Positions 24,754 to 32,796 of a stretch of DNA of 64,000 nt are shown piece by piece. Under the pieces are notes generated by a model. It had not been told where the DNA came from and ran no database searches. It saw only the letters and a program-made list of their open reading frames with translations. Positions within the stretch are counted from its first letter, which is position 1. Each line of letters opens with the position of its first letter. The stretch is from Engelhardtia mirabilis (GTDB lineage: Bacteria; Planctomycetota; UBA1135; GCA-002686595). The DNA lies in NCBI GenBank assembly GCA_007751255.1, contig CP036296.1, positions 2,604,001-2,668,000 on the forward strand, in the 5' to 3' direction. Position numbers and translations under genes: made by a program.

Positions 24754-25951
24754 TCGGCACCGACGACTCGGGATCGCGATCGCGCGGCCCGGTGAACGCG
24801 ATGGGCGCAGCCTGTGCCCGCGCGGACACCGGGCCGCTCGCGTCCAGGCCGCGATCGGCGCTGCAGTCCGAGGGCGGCCAGCGATCGGGGGGCCGGGGTC
24901 CGTGCTCCAACACGGCCCAAGCGGGCGGACCTGGGGCGTGGCACAGCGGGGATGGGCCCCGCAGACGGTGTTCGGCATGGCGCGCCGCGCGGTTCCAGAT
25001 CCGCGCGACTTCGTCCCGCTGGCCTGTGACGAGCGTGCAAGCGGGGCCGTGCCCGGTGGGCAGGGGGCGGGTGACGAACTCGCTCGGCCTGCCGACGGCC
25101 ATGCGCGCCGCGCGAACGATGGCCGCAATCCGCTCGGGGCTCGCGCCTCGGGCCACCAGGACCCGCTCCCCGTCGACCGTCATCGACGCCACTCGCCCGC
25201 TGGAGCGCGACCAGCGATCCAAGTGGCGCTCGACGCGCGCGCACCGCGCCGCGCGACTCTCCCGCGCCAGCTGCTCGACCAGAGCGCGGCGCCCAGCGGG
25301 GTCATCCACGCCGGCGGCGCGCGCGAGATCCGCCGGCAGGGCGCGAGCCCAGGCCAGGGCCGCGGTGGCGAGCAGGGCCGCGGGGACGCGCTCGCGGGCC
25401 TCGCCACCCAGTGAAGCCAACTCCGCCCGGGCCCGGCGGTGTTCGAAGGCGACGATCCGCGCCTGGTGGAAGTCGATCGCGAAGAAGCGCCCGCGGCGGT
25501 CGAGCATCAGGTTGCCCAGGTGCCAGTCCGGTTGCCGCAGGCCGGCCGCGTGGAGCGCCGCCAGGGCCTCGCCGCAGCGCCGAGCGAGCAGGCGCGGCGC
25601 GTCCGGGAGCGCGGGCCACGGCGCGAGCCAACGCTCCAGTGTCCTTGCGCCCGGCAGCCAGGCAATGCGCGCGCAGGCGGCGCCCGCGCGGCGCTCGAGG
25701 CCCAGGGGCTCGGGCGTCGGCGCGCCCGCCGCTCGCAGGGCAGCCAGCACGGCGACCTCCCGCGCCGCCCGAGATCGATCGCGCAGCCGCGCCAAGGGGC
25801 CTGGTCGCCGGAAGGCCTTGACGAGCACGCGCTCGCGCCCGCGACCCTCACACCAAACGGCACGCCCCGGCAGTCGGCGCAACAGCCGCGCGCCGGCGGG
25901 AACGGCCGGGGAATCGCCGACCTCCCCGCCTCTTCTGCCGAGGATCCCCAC
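24716..25951 (-). CDS. Lipopolysaccharide kinase (Kdo/WaaP) family protein with extra C-terminal domain
   Basis: 411 residues from a GTG at 25951. The kinase-like fold shows VLVKAFRRPG (ATP-binding lysine), REVAVLAALRAAGAPTPEPL, WLPGARTLERWL, ALHAAGLRQPDWHLGNLMLD (catalytic aspartate in DWHLGN) and FFAIDFHQARI (metal-binding aspartate). This is the pattern of WaaP/KdkA/InaA kinases, which phosphorylate Kdo or heptose in the LPS core at the inner membrane. The last ~150 residues (from MTVDGERVLVARGASPERIA) do not belong to that fold and I cannot assign them. The neighbouring LptF/LptG and GT9 genes fit an LPS role. The start codon lies only 24 bases from the divergent lptF-like start. Confidence 0.82.
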   Translation of the reverse strand: MGILGRRGGEVGDSPAVPAGARLLRRLPGRAVWCEGRGRERVLVKAFRRPGPLARLRDRSRAAREVAVLAALRAAGAPTPEPLGLERRAGAACARIAWLPGARTLERWLAPWPALPDAPRLLARRCGEALAALHAAGLRQPDWHLGNLMLDRRGRFFAIDFHQARIVAFEHRRARAELASLGGEARERVPAALLATAALAWARALPADLARAAGVDDPAGRRALVEQLARESRAARCARVERHLDRWSRSSGRVASMTVDGERVLVARGASPERIAAIVRAARMAVGRPSEFVTRPLPTGHGPACTLVTGQRDEVARIWNRAARHAEHRLRGPSPLCHAPGPPAWAVLEHGPRPPDRWPPSDCSADRGLDASGPVSARAQAAPIAFTGPRDRDPESSVPISPRAAPLRRRR

Positions 25952-25958
25952 GCCGCGC

Positions 25959-25968
25959 AAGTTACCCT
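25959..25968. promoter_or_regulatory. Overlapping divergent -10 elements serving the kinase and the lptF-like gene
   Basis: In the 24 bases between the two start codons, TAACTT reads on the minus strand (25964-25959), 7 bases before the GTG at 25951, and TACCCT reads on the plus strand (25963-25968), 7 bases before the GTG at 25976. Both transcripts would be leaderless. The two polymerases could not bind together, so expression would be mutually exclusive at any instant. Confidence 0.55.
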
Positions 25969-25975
25969 CCGCGCC

Positions 25976-27040
25976 GTGACGCTGCTGCTCTACATCCTGC
26001 GTCAGCTGACCGTTTCGACGGCATTCGCGGTGGGGGCCCTGGCGTTCGTGGTCTTCCCCGGGATCGCGGTCTCGGCGGTCCAGCGCCTCGGAGGCGTCTC
26101 GCTCCAGGCGGTGCTGACCTACATCCCCCTGGTGGGGGTCGAGCTCGCGCCCTACCTGGTGTCCCTGGGCTTCCTGCTGGGCATCGTGAGCACCTTCGGC
26201 CGGCTGGCCGCCGACCGCGAGTGGGTGGCGATCTCCATGTCGGGGATCCACCCCTTCCGGACCCTGATCCCCGGGGCGATCCTGGCGGTGATCCTGGGCT
26301 TCGGGACCCACGCGCTGCTCGCGGACGTGTCGCCGGTGTGGAAGCTGGAGCAGGGCAACTTCCGCGGGAACGCACTCCTGGAGGCCTTCCGCAACCTCGC
26401 ACCGGGCCGCTCGGAGTTGGACCTGGGGCCCTTCTACCTGGGCGCCGTCAGTCGCGACGGCGACGCCTTCGTCGACGTGCAGATCCACGTTCCGCGCGAC
26501 GACGGCAAGGAGAACCTGGTGCTGGTGGCGGAGCGCGCGGAGCTGTCGATCTCCGAGGACGAGCTGTTCGTCCAACTGATCCAAGCGCGCACGGTCAAGC
26601 GCGACGAGATGCTGAGCAACGCGGCCCCCGCGGTGCAGATCAAGCTCTCGGACCTGATCACCCCGCGCCTCAAGGACCCGACCCGGGCCAAGCACCAGAC
26701 AAGTTCCGCGATGCGCGCGGCCCTCGCCGAGGGCGAACTGGATCCCGAGCGTGAGCTCGAGTACCGCTTCGAGATCCAGCGGCGGATGGCGGTGGGCGCC
26801 ACCTACCTGGTGTTCCTGCTGGTCGGCATCCCGACCGGTCTGTGGCTGCGCAGTGGCAATCAACTGGTCGGCATGGGGGCCGCGGCGATCTATGCCTTCA
26901 CCTACTACATCCTGAGCTTGCGGCTGGGCAGCTCCCTGGCCCTGGCGGGCACCGTCCCGCCTGCGCTCGCGGCCTGGACCACCAACATCCTCGGGGCCGC
27001 GATCGGCCTGGTGCTGACCTGGAAGTTGGTGCGGCGATGA
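25976..27040 (+). CDS. lptF: LptF/LptG family LPS export permease (first copy)
   Basis: 354 residues from the GTG at 25976. Hydrophobic segments at about 5-28, 45-75 and 85-100 form the first helices, a soluble beta-jellyroll-like region spans about 115-250 (GPFYLGAVSRDGDAFVDVQI, VAERAELSISEDELFVQLI), and three helices return at about 265-350. This is the YjgP/YjgQ layout. LptF and LptG with the LptB ATPase extract LPS from the inner membrane and pass it to the periplasmic bridge. The downstream gene is the second permease, in an ATGA overlap; assigning F to the first is by convention. No LptB is in the window. Confidence 0.88.
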   Translation: MTLLLYILRQLTVSTAFAVGALAFVVFPGIAVSAVQRLGGVSLQAVLTYIPLVGVELAPYLVSLGFLLGIVSTFGRLAADREWVAISMSGIHPFRTLIPGAILAVILGFGTHALLADVSPVWKLEQGNFRGNALLEAFRNLAPGRSELDLGPFYLGAVSRDGDAFVDVQIHVPRDDGKENLVLVAERAELSISEDELFVQLIQARTVKRDEMLSNAAPAVQIKLSDLITPRLKDPTRAKHQTSSAMRAALAEGELDPERELEYRFEIQRRMAVGATYLVFLLVGIPTGLWLRSGNQLVGMGAAAIYAFTYYILSLRLGSSLALAGTVPPALAAWTTNILGAAIGLVLTWKLVRR

Positions 27041-28179
27041 AGATGCCGCGCCGCAGACTGGCCCTGTTCGGGATCCTCGACCGCTACGTGGCCAAGCTGT
27101 TCCTCTCGGCCTACCTCGTGGCCCTGATGATGATCGTCGGCCTGTACCTGGTCGTCGACCTGGCCAGCAACCTGGACGACTACCTGCGCCCCAACGACCA
27201 GGGCACCTCGCCGGGGATCCTGGCGGTGGCGCGCTACTACACGCTCCACGTACCGTTCCTCTACCTGTCGGTCGCGCCCTTCGTGACCCTCATGGCCGCG
27301 CTGTTCACCGTCGCCAAGCTGCAGAAGGCGCGCGAGGTGATCGCGGCCCTGAGCGCCGGCATGAGCGTGCGTCGCCTGCTCCTGCCGCTGTTCGTGTCCG
27401 CCGCGTTGATCGCGGTCTTCATGGCCGGCCTGCGCGAGGTGGCCACGGAGTCCATCGGCTTCGAGCGCGACGCCCTGCGCTACTCCCTCGACAAGCACCT
27501 GGCCGAGGTCGAGATCGAGACCATGCGGGTCAAGGACGTGCAGGGCGAGATGATCCAGCTGGGGTCCTTCCGACCCGGGATCGGGGTCGACCCGCGGGGC
27601 GTGGAGCCGTCGGTCTTCCACGACCTGGACGCGATCCGCTTCATCGACGGCAACTGGTTCCACTTCGTCGCCGAGCGCGGGCGCTGGATCGGCGACCACC
27701 GGGTGGGGCACTGGGAACTCGAGGGTGGCTACCAGGAGCGCGTCAGCGACGAGGACCGTATCCGCACCCCCCTGGTGCAGCTCGACGGCCAGCTCGAGTT
27801 CAGCCCGCGCGACGTGTGGAGCGCCTGGAAGGGGCGCGGGAACGCCCTCGAGCTTTCGCTCCGGGAGGCCCGGAGCCTGTCCCGCCGGGATCCCGACAAC
27901 GTCCAGTACCAGACCCTGATGAACTACCTGGTCACCTTCCCCCTGGCCAACCTGGTGCTGCTACTGGTGGGGCTGCCCTTCCTGATGCAGTTCGAGCGGG
28001 GGCGGGGGACCGAGGGCCTGGTGGCCGGCTTCCTGCTCTGCGTCGTCTACTTCGCCGCGGACTTCGTGACCTTGAACCTGGGCCTGCAGGGTCACCTCGA
28101 CCCGCTCCTGGCCAGTGCCCTGCCGCCCCTGTTCTTCGGCAGTCTGGGCCTGGTTCTGTTCGGCTCGATCCGGACCTGA
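27037..28179 (+). CDS. lptG: LptF/LptG family LPS export permease (second copy)
   Basis: 380 residues, ATG in an ATGA overlap with the first permease. ILDRYVAKLFLSAYLVALMM starts the first helix and is typical of the family, followed by FLYLSVAPFVTLMAALFTVA, KLQKAREVIAALSAGMSVRR (coupling region for the ATPase), a periplasmic jellyroll (about 145-270) and three C-terminal helices (NYLVTFPLANLVLLLVGLPF onward). Together with the preceding gene it would form the membrane part of the LptB2FG exporter. The order F then G in one operon is the usual one. Confidence 0.9.
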   Translation: MKMPRRRLALFGILDRYVAKLFLSAYLVALMMIVGLYLVVDLASNLDDYLRPNDQGTSPGILAVARYYTLHVPFLYLSVAPFVTLMAALFTVAKLQKAREVIAALSAGMSVRRLLLPLFVSAALIAVFMAGLREVATESIGFERDALRYSLDKHLAEVEIETMRVKDVQGEMIQLGSFRPGIGVDPRGVEPSVFHDLDAIRFIDGNWFHFVAERGRWIGDHRVGHWELEGGYQERVSDEDRIRTPLVQLDGQLEFSPRDVWSAWKGRGNALELSLREARSLSRRDPDNVQYQTLMNYLVTFPLANLVLLLVGLPFLMQFERGRGTEGLVAGFLLCVVYFAADFVTLNLGLQGHLDPLLASALPPLFFGSLGLVLFGSIRT

Positions 28180-28257
28180 GCGGCCCGTCGGGAGGCTCCC
28201 GGGCCCCGTCGGCCCAGACCCTCCACGGGAGGGGGGAAGAAGGGGCCACTGTCGTCG

Positions 28258-28263
28258 TACCAT
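28258..28263 (+). promoter_or_regulatory. Possible -10 element before the TPR lipoprotein gene
   Basis: TACCAT, 58 bases before the GTG at 28322. It suggests a separate transcript of the lipoprotein gene with a leader of about 52 bases; no clear -35. Confidence 0.25.
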
Positions 28264-28321
28264 TCCCCCGTCGGCCCCACGGCCGGCCTTCACACCGCCG
28301 AATCGGCCCGAGAGACCTCCC

Positions 28322-29584
28322 GTGACCCGACGCTCGATCTCCCGTCCCGCCTTGCTCCTCCGTTCCACCGGTCTGGCCACCGGCCTGGCCGCCCTGGCCC
28401 TGGCGACCGCCTGCGCCAGCCAGCCGAGGAAGGAGGTCACGGTCTCCTACCTGATCAACCAGGCGGACTACAACGGAGCCCTGGCCCTGGCCCAGGAGCG
28501 CGCTGCGGACGCTCCGGACGACCAGGCGACCCAGGCCGACCTGACCCGGGCGCAGGTGGCGATCCTGCTCGACCGGGCCCGCCGGGCGAACTTCGAGGGG
28601 CGCTACGCCGACTCGATCGAGCTGCTCGAGCAGGCCGAGGCCCTGTGGCCGGGGCAGAGCGAGATTGCCCTGTGGCGCACCAAGAGCGTGGCCCAGCAGG
28701 CGGAGTATCTGCGCGAGCACGCGCGCGACGCCGAGGCCACCGGCGACTTCGAGTCGGCCTACGCCGACTTCGCCGAGGCGGACCGCATCGACCCCGACTC
28801 GCCTTCGGCCCGCATCGGCACCGAGCGGGTGCTGCTGCGAGCGAACCACCGCGAGGGGCTGGGTGACGCGTACTACCGCAAGGGTGTGCGGGCCCTGCGC
28901 GAGTACCGCGCCGCCGAGGCCGTCCAGAACCTCGACGCGGCCCTCAAGTACAGCGACGACCCGCGCCACGTGGACCGTCGCAGCGAGGCCGCGAGCCTCT
29001 TGGCCGAGGAGCGCATGCGGATCGCGGAGGAGTTCGAGCGTCAGCTCCTGTTCCGCGCCGCGCGCAACGAGTACCGACTGGCCAAGCTGATCGTCGACGA
29101 CCTGCCCGACGCCGACGGGGGACTCGAGCGAACCACGGTCGAGATCCAAGTGCTCGACTTCCTCGACGAGGCCGACCGCGCGCTGATCCTCGACAAGTTC
29201 GACCTGGCCCTGGTGCGGGTCGAGCGCGCCGCGGCGATCACCACCGTGCAGGCCGACGCGGTGGAGGCCAAGCGCAAGGAGGTCGTCGAGGCCAAGCTGC
29301 GTCACCTCTACCAGGAAGCCCGGGAGTTGGAGAGCGACTACGCGGTCCTGCCGGCCATCGCCGCCTACGACGAACTGCTCGAAGAGGCCGAAGGCTTCTA
29401 CGACGACGCGATCGCCCGTCGCGACTCGCTGCAGCAGAACGTCGAACTCGCGGGTCGTCTGTACCAGCTGGCCAACGAGGCCGAGAGCACCGAAGACCAG
29501 CTCGACTACCTGCGACGCATCAACCTCTTCTGGCCGACGTACCGCGACGTGGCGACCAGGCTGAAGGCGCTGGGAGACAACTGA
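28322..29584 (+). CDS. TPR-repeat lipoprotein
   Basis: 420 residues from a GTG at 28322. N-terminus MTRRSISRPALLLR is followed by a hydrophobic stretch and a lipobox-like ALATAC (cysteine near 31), so the protein is probably a lipoprotein. The rest is entirely helical with tetratricopeptide-like units: YNGALALAQERAADAPDDQA, GRYADSIELLEQAEALWPGQ, GDFESAYADFAEADRIDPDS and YRAAEAVQNLDAALKYSDDP. TPR proteins are scaffolds. Placed 142 bases after lptG and before the convergent GT9 gene, so a part in envelope assembly is possible but not shown. Confidence 0.85.
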   Translation: MTRRSISRPALLLRSTGLATGLAALALATACASQPRKEVTVSYLINQADYNGALALAQERAADAPDDQATQADLTRAQVAILLDRARRANFEGRYADSIELLEQAEALWPGQSEIALWRTKSVAQQAEYLREHARDAEATGDFESAYADFAEADRIDPDSPSARIGTERVLLRANHREGLGDAYYRKGVRALREYRAAEAVQNLDAALKYSDDPRHVDRRSEAASLLAEERMRIAEEFERQLLFRAARNEYRLAKLIVDDLPDADGGLERTTVEIQVLDFLDEADRALILDKFDLALVRVERAAAITTVQADAVEAKRKEVVEAKLRHLYQEARELESDYAVLPAIAAYDELLEEAEGFYDDAIARRDSLQQNVELAGRLYQLANEAESTEDQLDYLRRINLFWPTYRDVATRLKALGDN

Positions 29585-29605
29585 TCCAGATCGACACGCG
29601 CCGCC

Positions 29606-29624
29606 GGTGGGGTTCATCCCCGCC
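29606..29624. terminator. Hairpin between convergent genes
   Basis: GGTGGGG-TTCAT-CCCCGCC: a 7-base stem with one T-G wobble and a 5-base loop, between the TPR lipoprotein (plus) and GT9 (minus). The loop contains the minus-strand stop codon of the GT9 gene. No T-run, so function is inferred from position. Confidence 0.45.
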
Positions 29625-30714
29625 TGCGCGAGAGGGCCTCGATCACCTGCTCGGCACGAATGCCAGCGGTGCATACGGGGCCCTCTTCGTGTTCGCAGCG
29701 GCGTTTGATGCAGGGGCGGCAGGGGGGCGCGGGGTGCGACAGCACGACCCGGTGGTGGCCGCCGCTGGGCGGGTAGGGACCCGTGCGCGCCGGGTCCTGG
29801 GGGCCGGCGATGAGCGTCACCGGAAGGCCGACGGCAGCGGCCAGGTGGCTCGGGCCGGAGTCGGTGCCCACGAAGTCTCCGCCCCGCTCGGCGACGGCGG
29901 CGAGCAACGCCGCGGTCTCGCGCCCGCCGCCGCGTTCCAGCACGGTGGCGAATCGACCGGCGCGGGTCTCACCCGTCCCTGAGAGGGCTGCGGAGAGGAC
30001 CGCCAGGGCCTCGCCTTCCACGGGTCCGGCCAGGACCAGCACCGCTCGCCCCGCGGCGCTCAACAGCCCGGCGCACTCGGCGTAGCCGCGCAGCGTCCAG
30101 CTGCGCGGGTCCCCCGGGGCGCCGAGCTGGATCGCCACCGGGGCCGGTTCGTCGCCCAGCAGTCCCCGCAGGCGCTCGCGACCCGCGTGCCGCTCCGGCG
30201 CGGACAGCTCCGGATCGAAGCGCGGTGGCGCCTCTCGCCCCGTGAGCCAGCGCGACAGCGCCAGGCCGCGGTCGACCACGTGGGGACCCGCAGCCCGCGG
30301 GGCGTGGTGGGTCAGCGAGCGGCTGCCCATGGATTCGCGCCAGTCGTCGGGGTGCAGGCCCACTCGCAGGGGCGCGCGGCTCGAGAGGGTCGTCGCGGCG
30401 CTCTTGAGGTTGCCCTGGACGTCGACCGTAAGGTCCGGCGCGAAGTCCCGCAGCTGCCGCGCGAGGCGCCTCCAGGCCCCAATCCCGCCGCGACGCTCGA
30501 AGCTGCACACGCGCGCGATCCCGGCCAGACCCGCGACCAGGGGTGCGTGCTCGGTCTGCACCGCCCAGGCCAGCTCGGCCTCGGGCCAGCGGGCGCGCAA
30601 GCCGTGGTAGAGCGGCAGGGCGCAGACCACGTCCCCCAGAGCCGAAAGGCGCACGATCAGGATCCGGCGCGGCGGGCCGCAGTCGGCGAGGGGATGGGGT
30701 TCGGAAGCGGGCAC
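29614..30714 (-). CDS. Glycosyltransferase family 9 protein (heptosyltransferase-like)
   Basis: 366 residues from a GTG at 30714; a longer open frame upstream runs antisense over the kinase gene and was not used. RILIVRLSALGDVVCALPLY near the N-terminus is the GT9 signature, followed by DLTVDVQGNLKSAATTLSSR, PVAIQLGAPGDPRSW and DFVGTDSGPSHLAAAVGLPV (donor-sugar site). The C-terminus has a cysteine pair region, PPCRPCIKRRCEHEEGPVC. ADP-heptose:LPS heptosyltransferases add heptose to the LPS core in the cytoplasm. Close to the LPS kinase and LptF/LptG genes, which supports an LPS role; the precise sugar is unknown. Confidence 0.9.
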   Translation of the reverse strand: MPASEPHPLADCGPPRRILIVRLSALGDVVCALPLYHGLRARWPEAELAWAVQTEHAPLVAGLAGIARVCSFERRGGIGAWRRLARQLRDFAPDLTVDVQGNLKSAATTLSSRAPLRVGLHPDDWRESMGSRSLTHHAPRAAGPHVVDRGLALSRWLTGREAPPRFDPELSAPERHAGRERLRGLLGDEPAPVAIQLGAPGDPRSWTLRGYAECAGLLSAAGRAVLVLAGPVEGEALAVLSAALSGTGETRAGRFATVLERGGGRETAALLAAVAERGGDFVGTDSGPSHLAAAVGLPVTLIAGPQDPARTGPYPPSGGHHRVVLSHPAPPCRPCIKRRCEHEEGPVCTAGIRAEQVIEALSRRRG

Positions 30715-30755
30715 GGCGTCGGGGATCGGTGCGCGATCGACGACGCCCGGTGGCG

Positions 30756-30761
30756 TAGGAT
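30756..30761 (+). promoter_or_regulatory. -10-like element, predicted leaderless start of the histidine kinase
   Basis: TAGGAT, then 7 bases, then the GTG at 30769. The start site would coincide with the GTG; no Shine-Dalgarno is present. Confidence 0.55.
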
Positions 30762-30768
30762 CGGGCCC

Positions 30769-32796
30769 GTGTTCGGCAGCATATCGACCAAGCTGCTGGT
30801 GGCGGTGCTCGCCACGGTGGCCCTGCCCTTCGCCGGGTTCGCCTTCTTCATCGAGCATCGCGTGGCCGACACGCTGATGCTCGAGCTGGTGCGCCAGACC
30901 CTCAAGGGCCTGGCCGCGGACCTGGCCGACCAGGTGGATGCCGAGCTGGAGGATCGCCAGCAGGACGTGCGGCTGTGGGCCGCCGAACCGATCGCAGCCT
31001 GGGCCGTGAAGGAGCACACCGATGGGCGCGACGCGCTCCAGTCGGGCACCACCGGCCTGCTCGACGGTTGGGGGCCGGAGGCCACCCTGGAGTTCGCGCG
31101 CACCGACGGGGATTTCTTCACCTACAGCCTGTTCCGGTCGGCCCAGGTCCGCAGCTTCGACAACTACGTGCGCGAGCGGGAGCACTACGCCCTGCTGCTG
31201 TTGGTCGACTCCCAGGGGGAGCTGGTCGTCTGCAACTCGCGCGACCACGAGGGCCGCCCCTTGGAGCGGGCGCTGCTCTCGAGGTTGTTCGACCACGACT
31301 GGTCCGCGGAGGGCTGGTTCGACGAGGCCCTGCAGCGGGGCACGGCCCAGGTCGACCAGCACGTCTCCCCCTGGCTCTTTCCCGACGGCGCAGCCGGCGG
31401 AGCGCCCGAGGCCGAGGGCTACCACATCGGACTCGCGAGCTCGGTGGGCGACTACCTGCAGGACGACGTGCGGCTCGGCGTCCTCGTCGCGTTGGTGGAC
31501 TGGAGCGCCTTCCAGGACCTGGTCTCGACGCCGGTGATCCAGGAGACCTTCCGCGGACTGGTCGCCTCGAGCCAGGTGCCCTCGCCCTACGGCTGGATCT
31601 GGGCCTCGGACGGCGACACGATCCTGGCCCACAAGGAGCGCGACCTCTACGGCGTGAAGGTCTCCTCCATGGGCCTTGGTCAGATGCGCGACGACGCCCT
31701 GTCCGCCGACTCGGGCCTGTACCGCGAGTACACCTTCGAGGGGGTCGAGAAGAACGCGGCCTTCTGCCACACCGACGGCCCGGAAGCGGGCGGCTTCGGC
31801 TGGATCGTGGGCGTCGGCATCGACAATGCCGACATCTATGCCGCCACGAGCAGCCTGCGCGACGAGCTGTTTCGCGGCACGGTGTTCCTGCTGCTCGCTG
31901 CGGTCCTGCTCGTGATGTTCGTCGCGCGGCGCATGACGGCGCCAATCCTGGCCCTCGAGGCCCACACCCGCCGCGTGGCTGGCGGCGACCTGGACGCGCG
32001 CATCGACATCGCCAGCGCCGACGAGGTCGGGCGCCTCGCGGCGGCCTTCAACCGCATGACCGGGCAGCTCGCCGAGCAGCGGCGCAAGCTGGTCAAGGCC
32101 GAGAAGGACGCGGCCTGGCGCGAGATGGCGCGGCAGATCGCCCACGACATCAAGAACCCCTTGACGCCGATCCAGCTTTCCCTCGATCTACTCGAGCGGG
32201 CGCGCGCCGAGAACTCGCCCCAAGCGGACGAGATCCTCGAGCGCACCATGGCGATGATGCGGCGCCAAGTGGCTGAGCTGCGCGAGATCGCCACCGACTT
32301 CTACGAGTTCACCGGCGGCCGCCGCGCGCGGCCCGAGACGGTCGAGCTGCGCGTTCTGGTCGACGAGGTCCTCGCCCTGCACCGCGCTTGGGCCGAGGAG
32401 CACCGCGTCGCGGTCGCTGTCGAGGGCCGGGGGCTGGTCCACGCCGATCCGGGCAAGCTGCGCCGGGTGCTGACGAACCTCGTCTCCAACGCACTCTTCG
32501 CCATGGGCGAGGGAGGCGACCTGGAGGCCACGATCACCCACGAGGGCAGCGGCGTGGTGCTCGAGCTGCGCGACACCGGCGTGGGCCTCGACCCGGCGGT
32601 TCTCGAGCACCTGTTCGAGCCCTACTTCACGACCCGCAGCGAGGGCACCGGCCTGGGCCTGGCCATCTCCAAGCGCGCAGTCGAAGAAGCCGGCGGGACG
32701 ATCGACCTGCACGCGGCTGCGGACGATGGCCGCGGCGGGACGGTCGCGCGCGTGTGGCTCCCGGGTCCACCGACAGGGGCAACGGCGCCCCGATGA
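30769..32796 (+). CDS. NtrY-like sensor histidine kinase
   Basis: 675 residues from the GTG at 30769. Two membrane helices (about 7-28 and 368-387) enclose a ~340-residue extracytoplasmic sensor with Cache-like features (YALLLLVDSQGELVVCNSRD; GWIWASDGDTILAHKERDLY). HAMP follows (about 388-440, RRMTAPILALEAHTRRVAGG), then HisKA with the phospho-accepting H459 in IAHDIKNPLTPIQLSLDLLE, a sequence typical of NtrY, and a HATPase domain with NLVSNALFAM, ELRDTGVGL and GTGLGLAISKR. NtrY works with the sigma-54 regulator NtrX; no response regulator is adjacent here. The stop overlaps the epimerase start (ATGA). Confidence 0.92.
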   Translation: MFGSISTKLLVAVLATVALPFAGFAFFIEHRVADTLMLELVRQTLKGLAADLADQVDAELEDRQQDVRLWAAEPIAAWAVKEHTDGRDALQSGTTGLLDGWGPEATLEFARTDGDFFTYSLFRSAQVRSFDNYVREREHYALLLLVDSQGELVVCNSRDHEGRPLERALLSRLFDHDWSAEGWFDEALQRGTAQVDQHVSPWLFPDGAAGGAPEAEGYHIGLASSVGDYLQDDVRLGVLVALVDWSAFQDLVSTPVIQETFRGLVASSQVPSPYGWIWASDGDTILAHKERDLYGVKVSSMGLGQMRDDALSADSGLYREYTFEGVEKNAAFCHTDGPEAGGFGWIVGVGIDNADIYAATSSLRDELFRGTVFLLLAAVLLVMFVARRMTAPILALEAHTRRVAGGDLDARIDIASADEVGRLAAAFNRMTGQLAEQRRKLVKAEKDAAWREMARQIAHDIKNPLTPIQLSLDLLERARAENSPQADEILERTMAMMRRQVAELREIATDFYEFTGGRRARPETVELRVLVDEVLALHRAWAEEHRVAVAVEGRGLVHADPGKLRRVLTNLVSNALFAMGEGGDLEATITHEGSGVVLELRDTGVGLDPAVLEHLFEPYFTTRSEGTGLGLAISKRAVEEAGGTIDLHAAADDGRGGTVARVWLPGPPTGATAPR

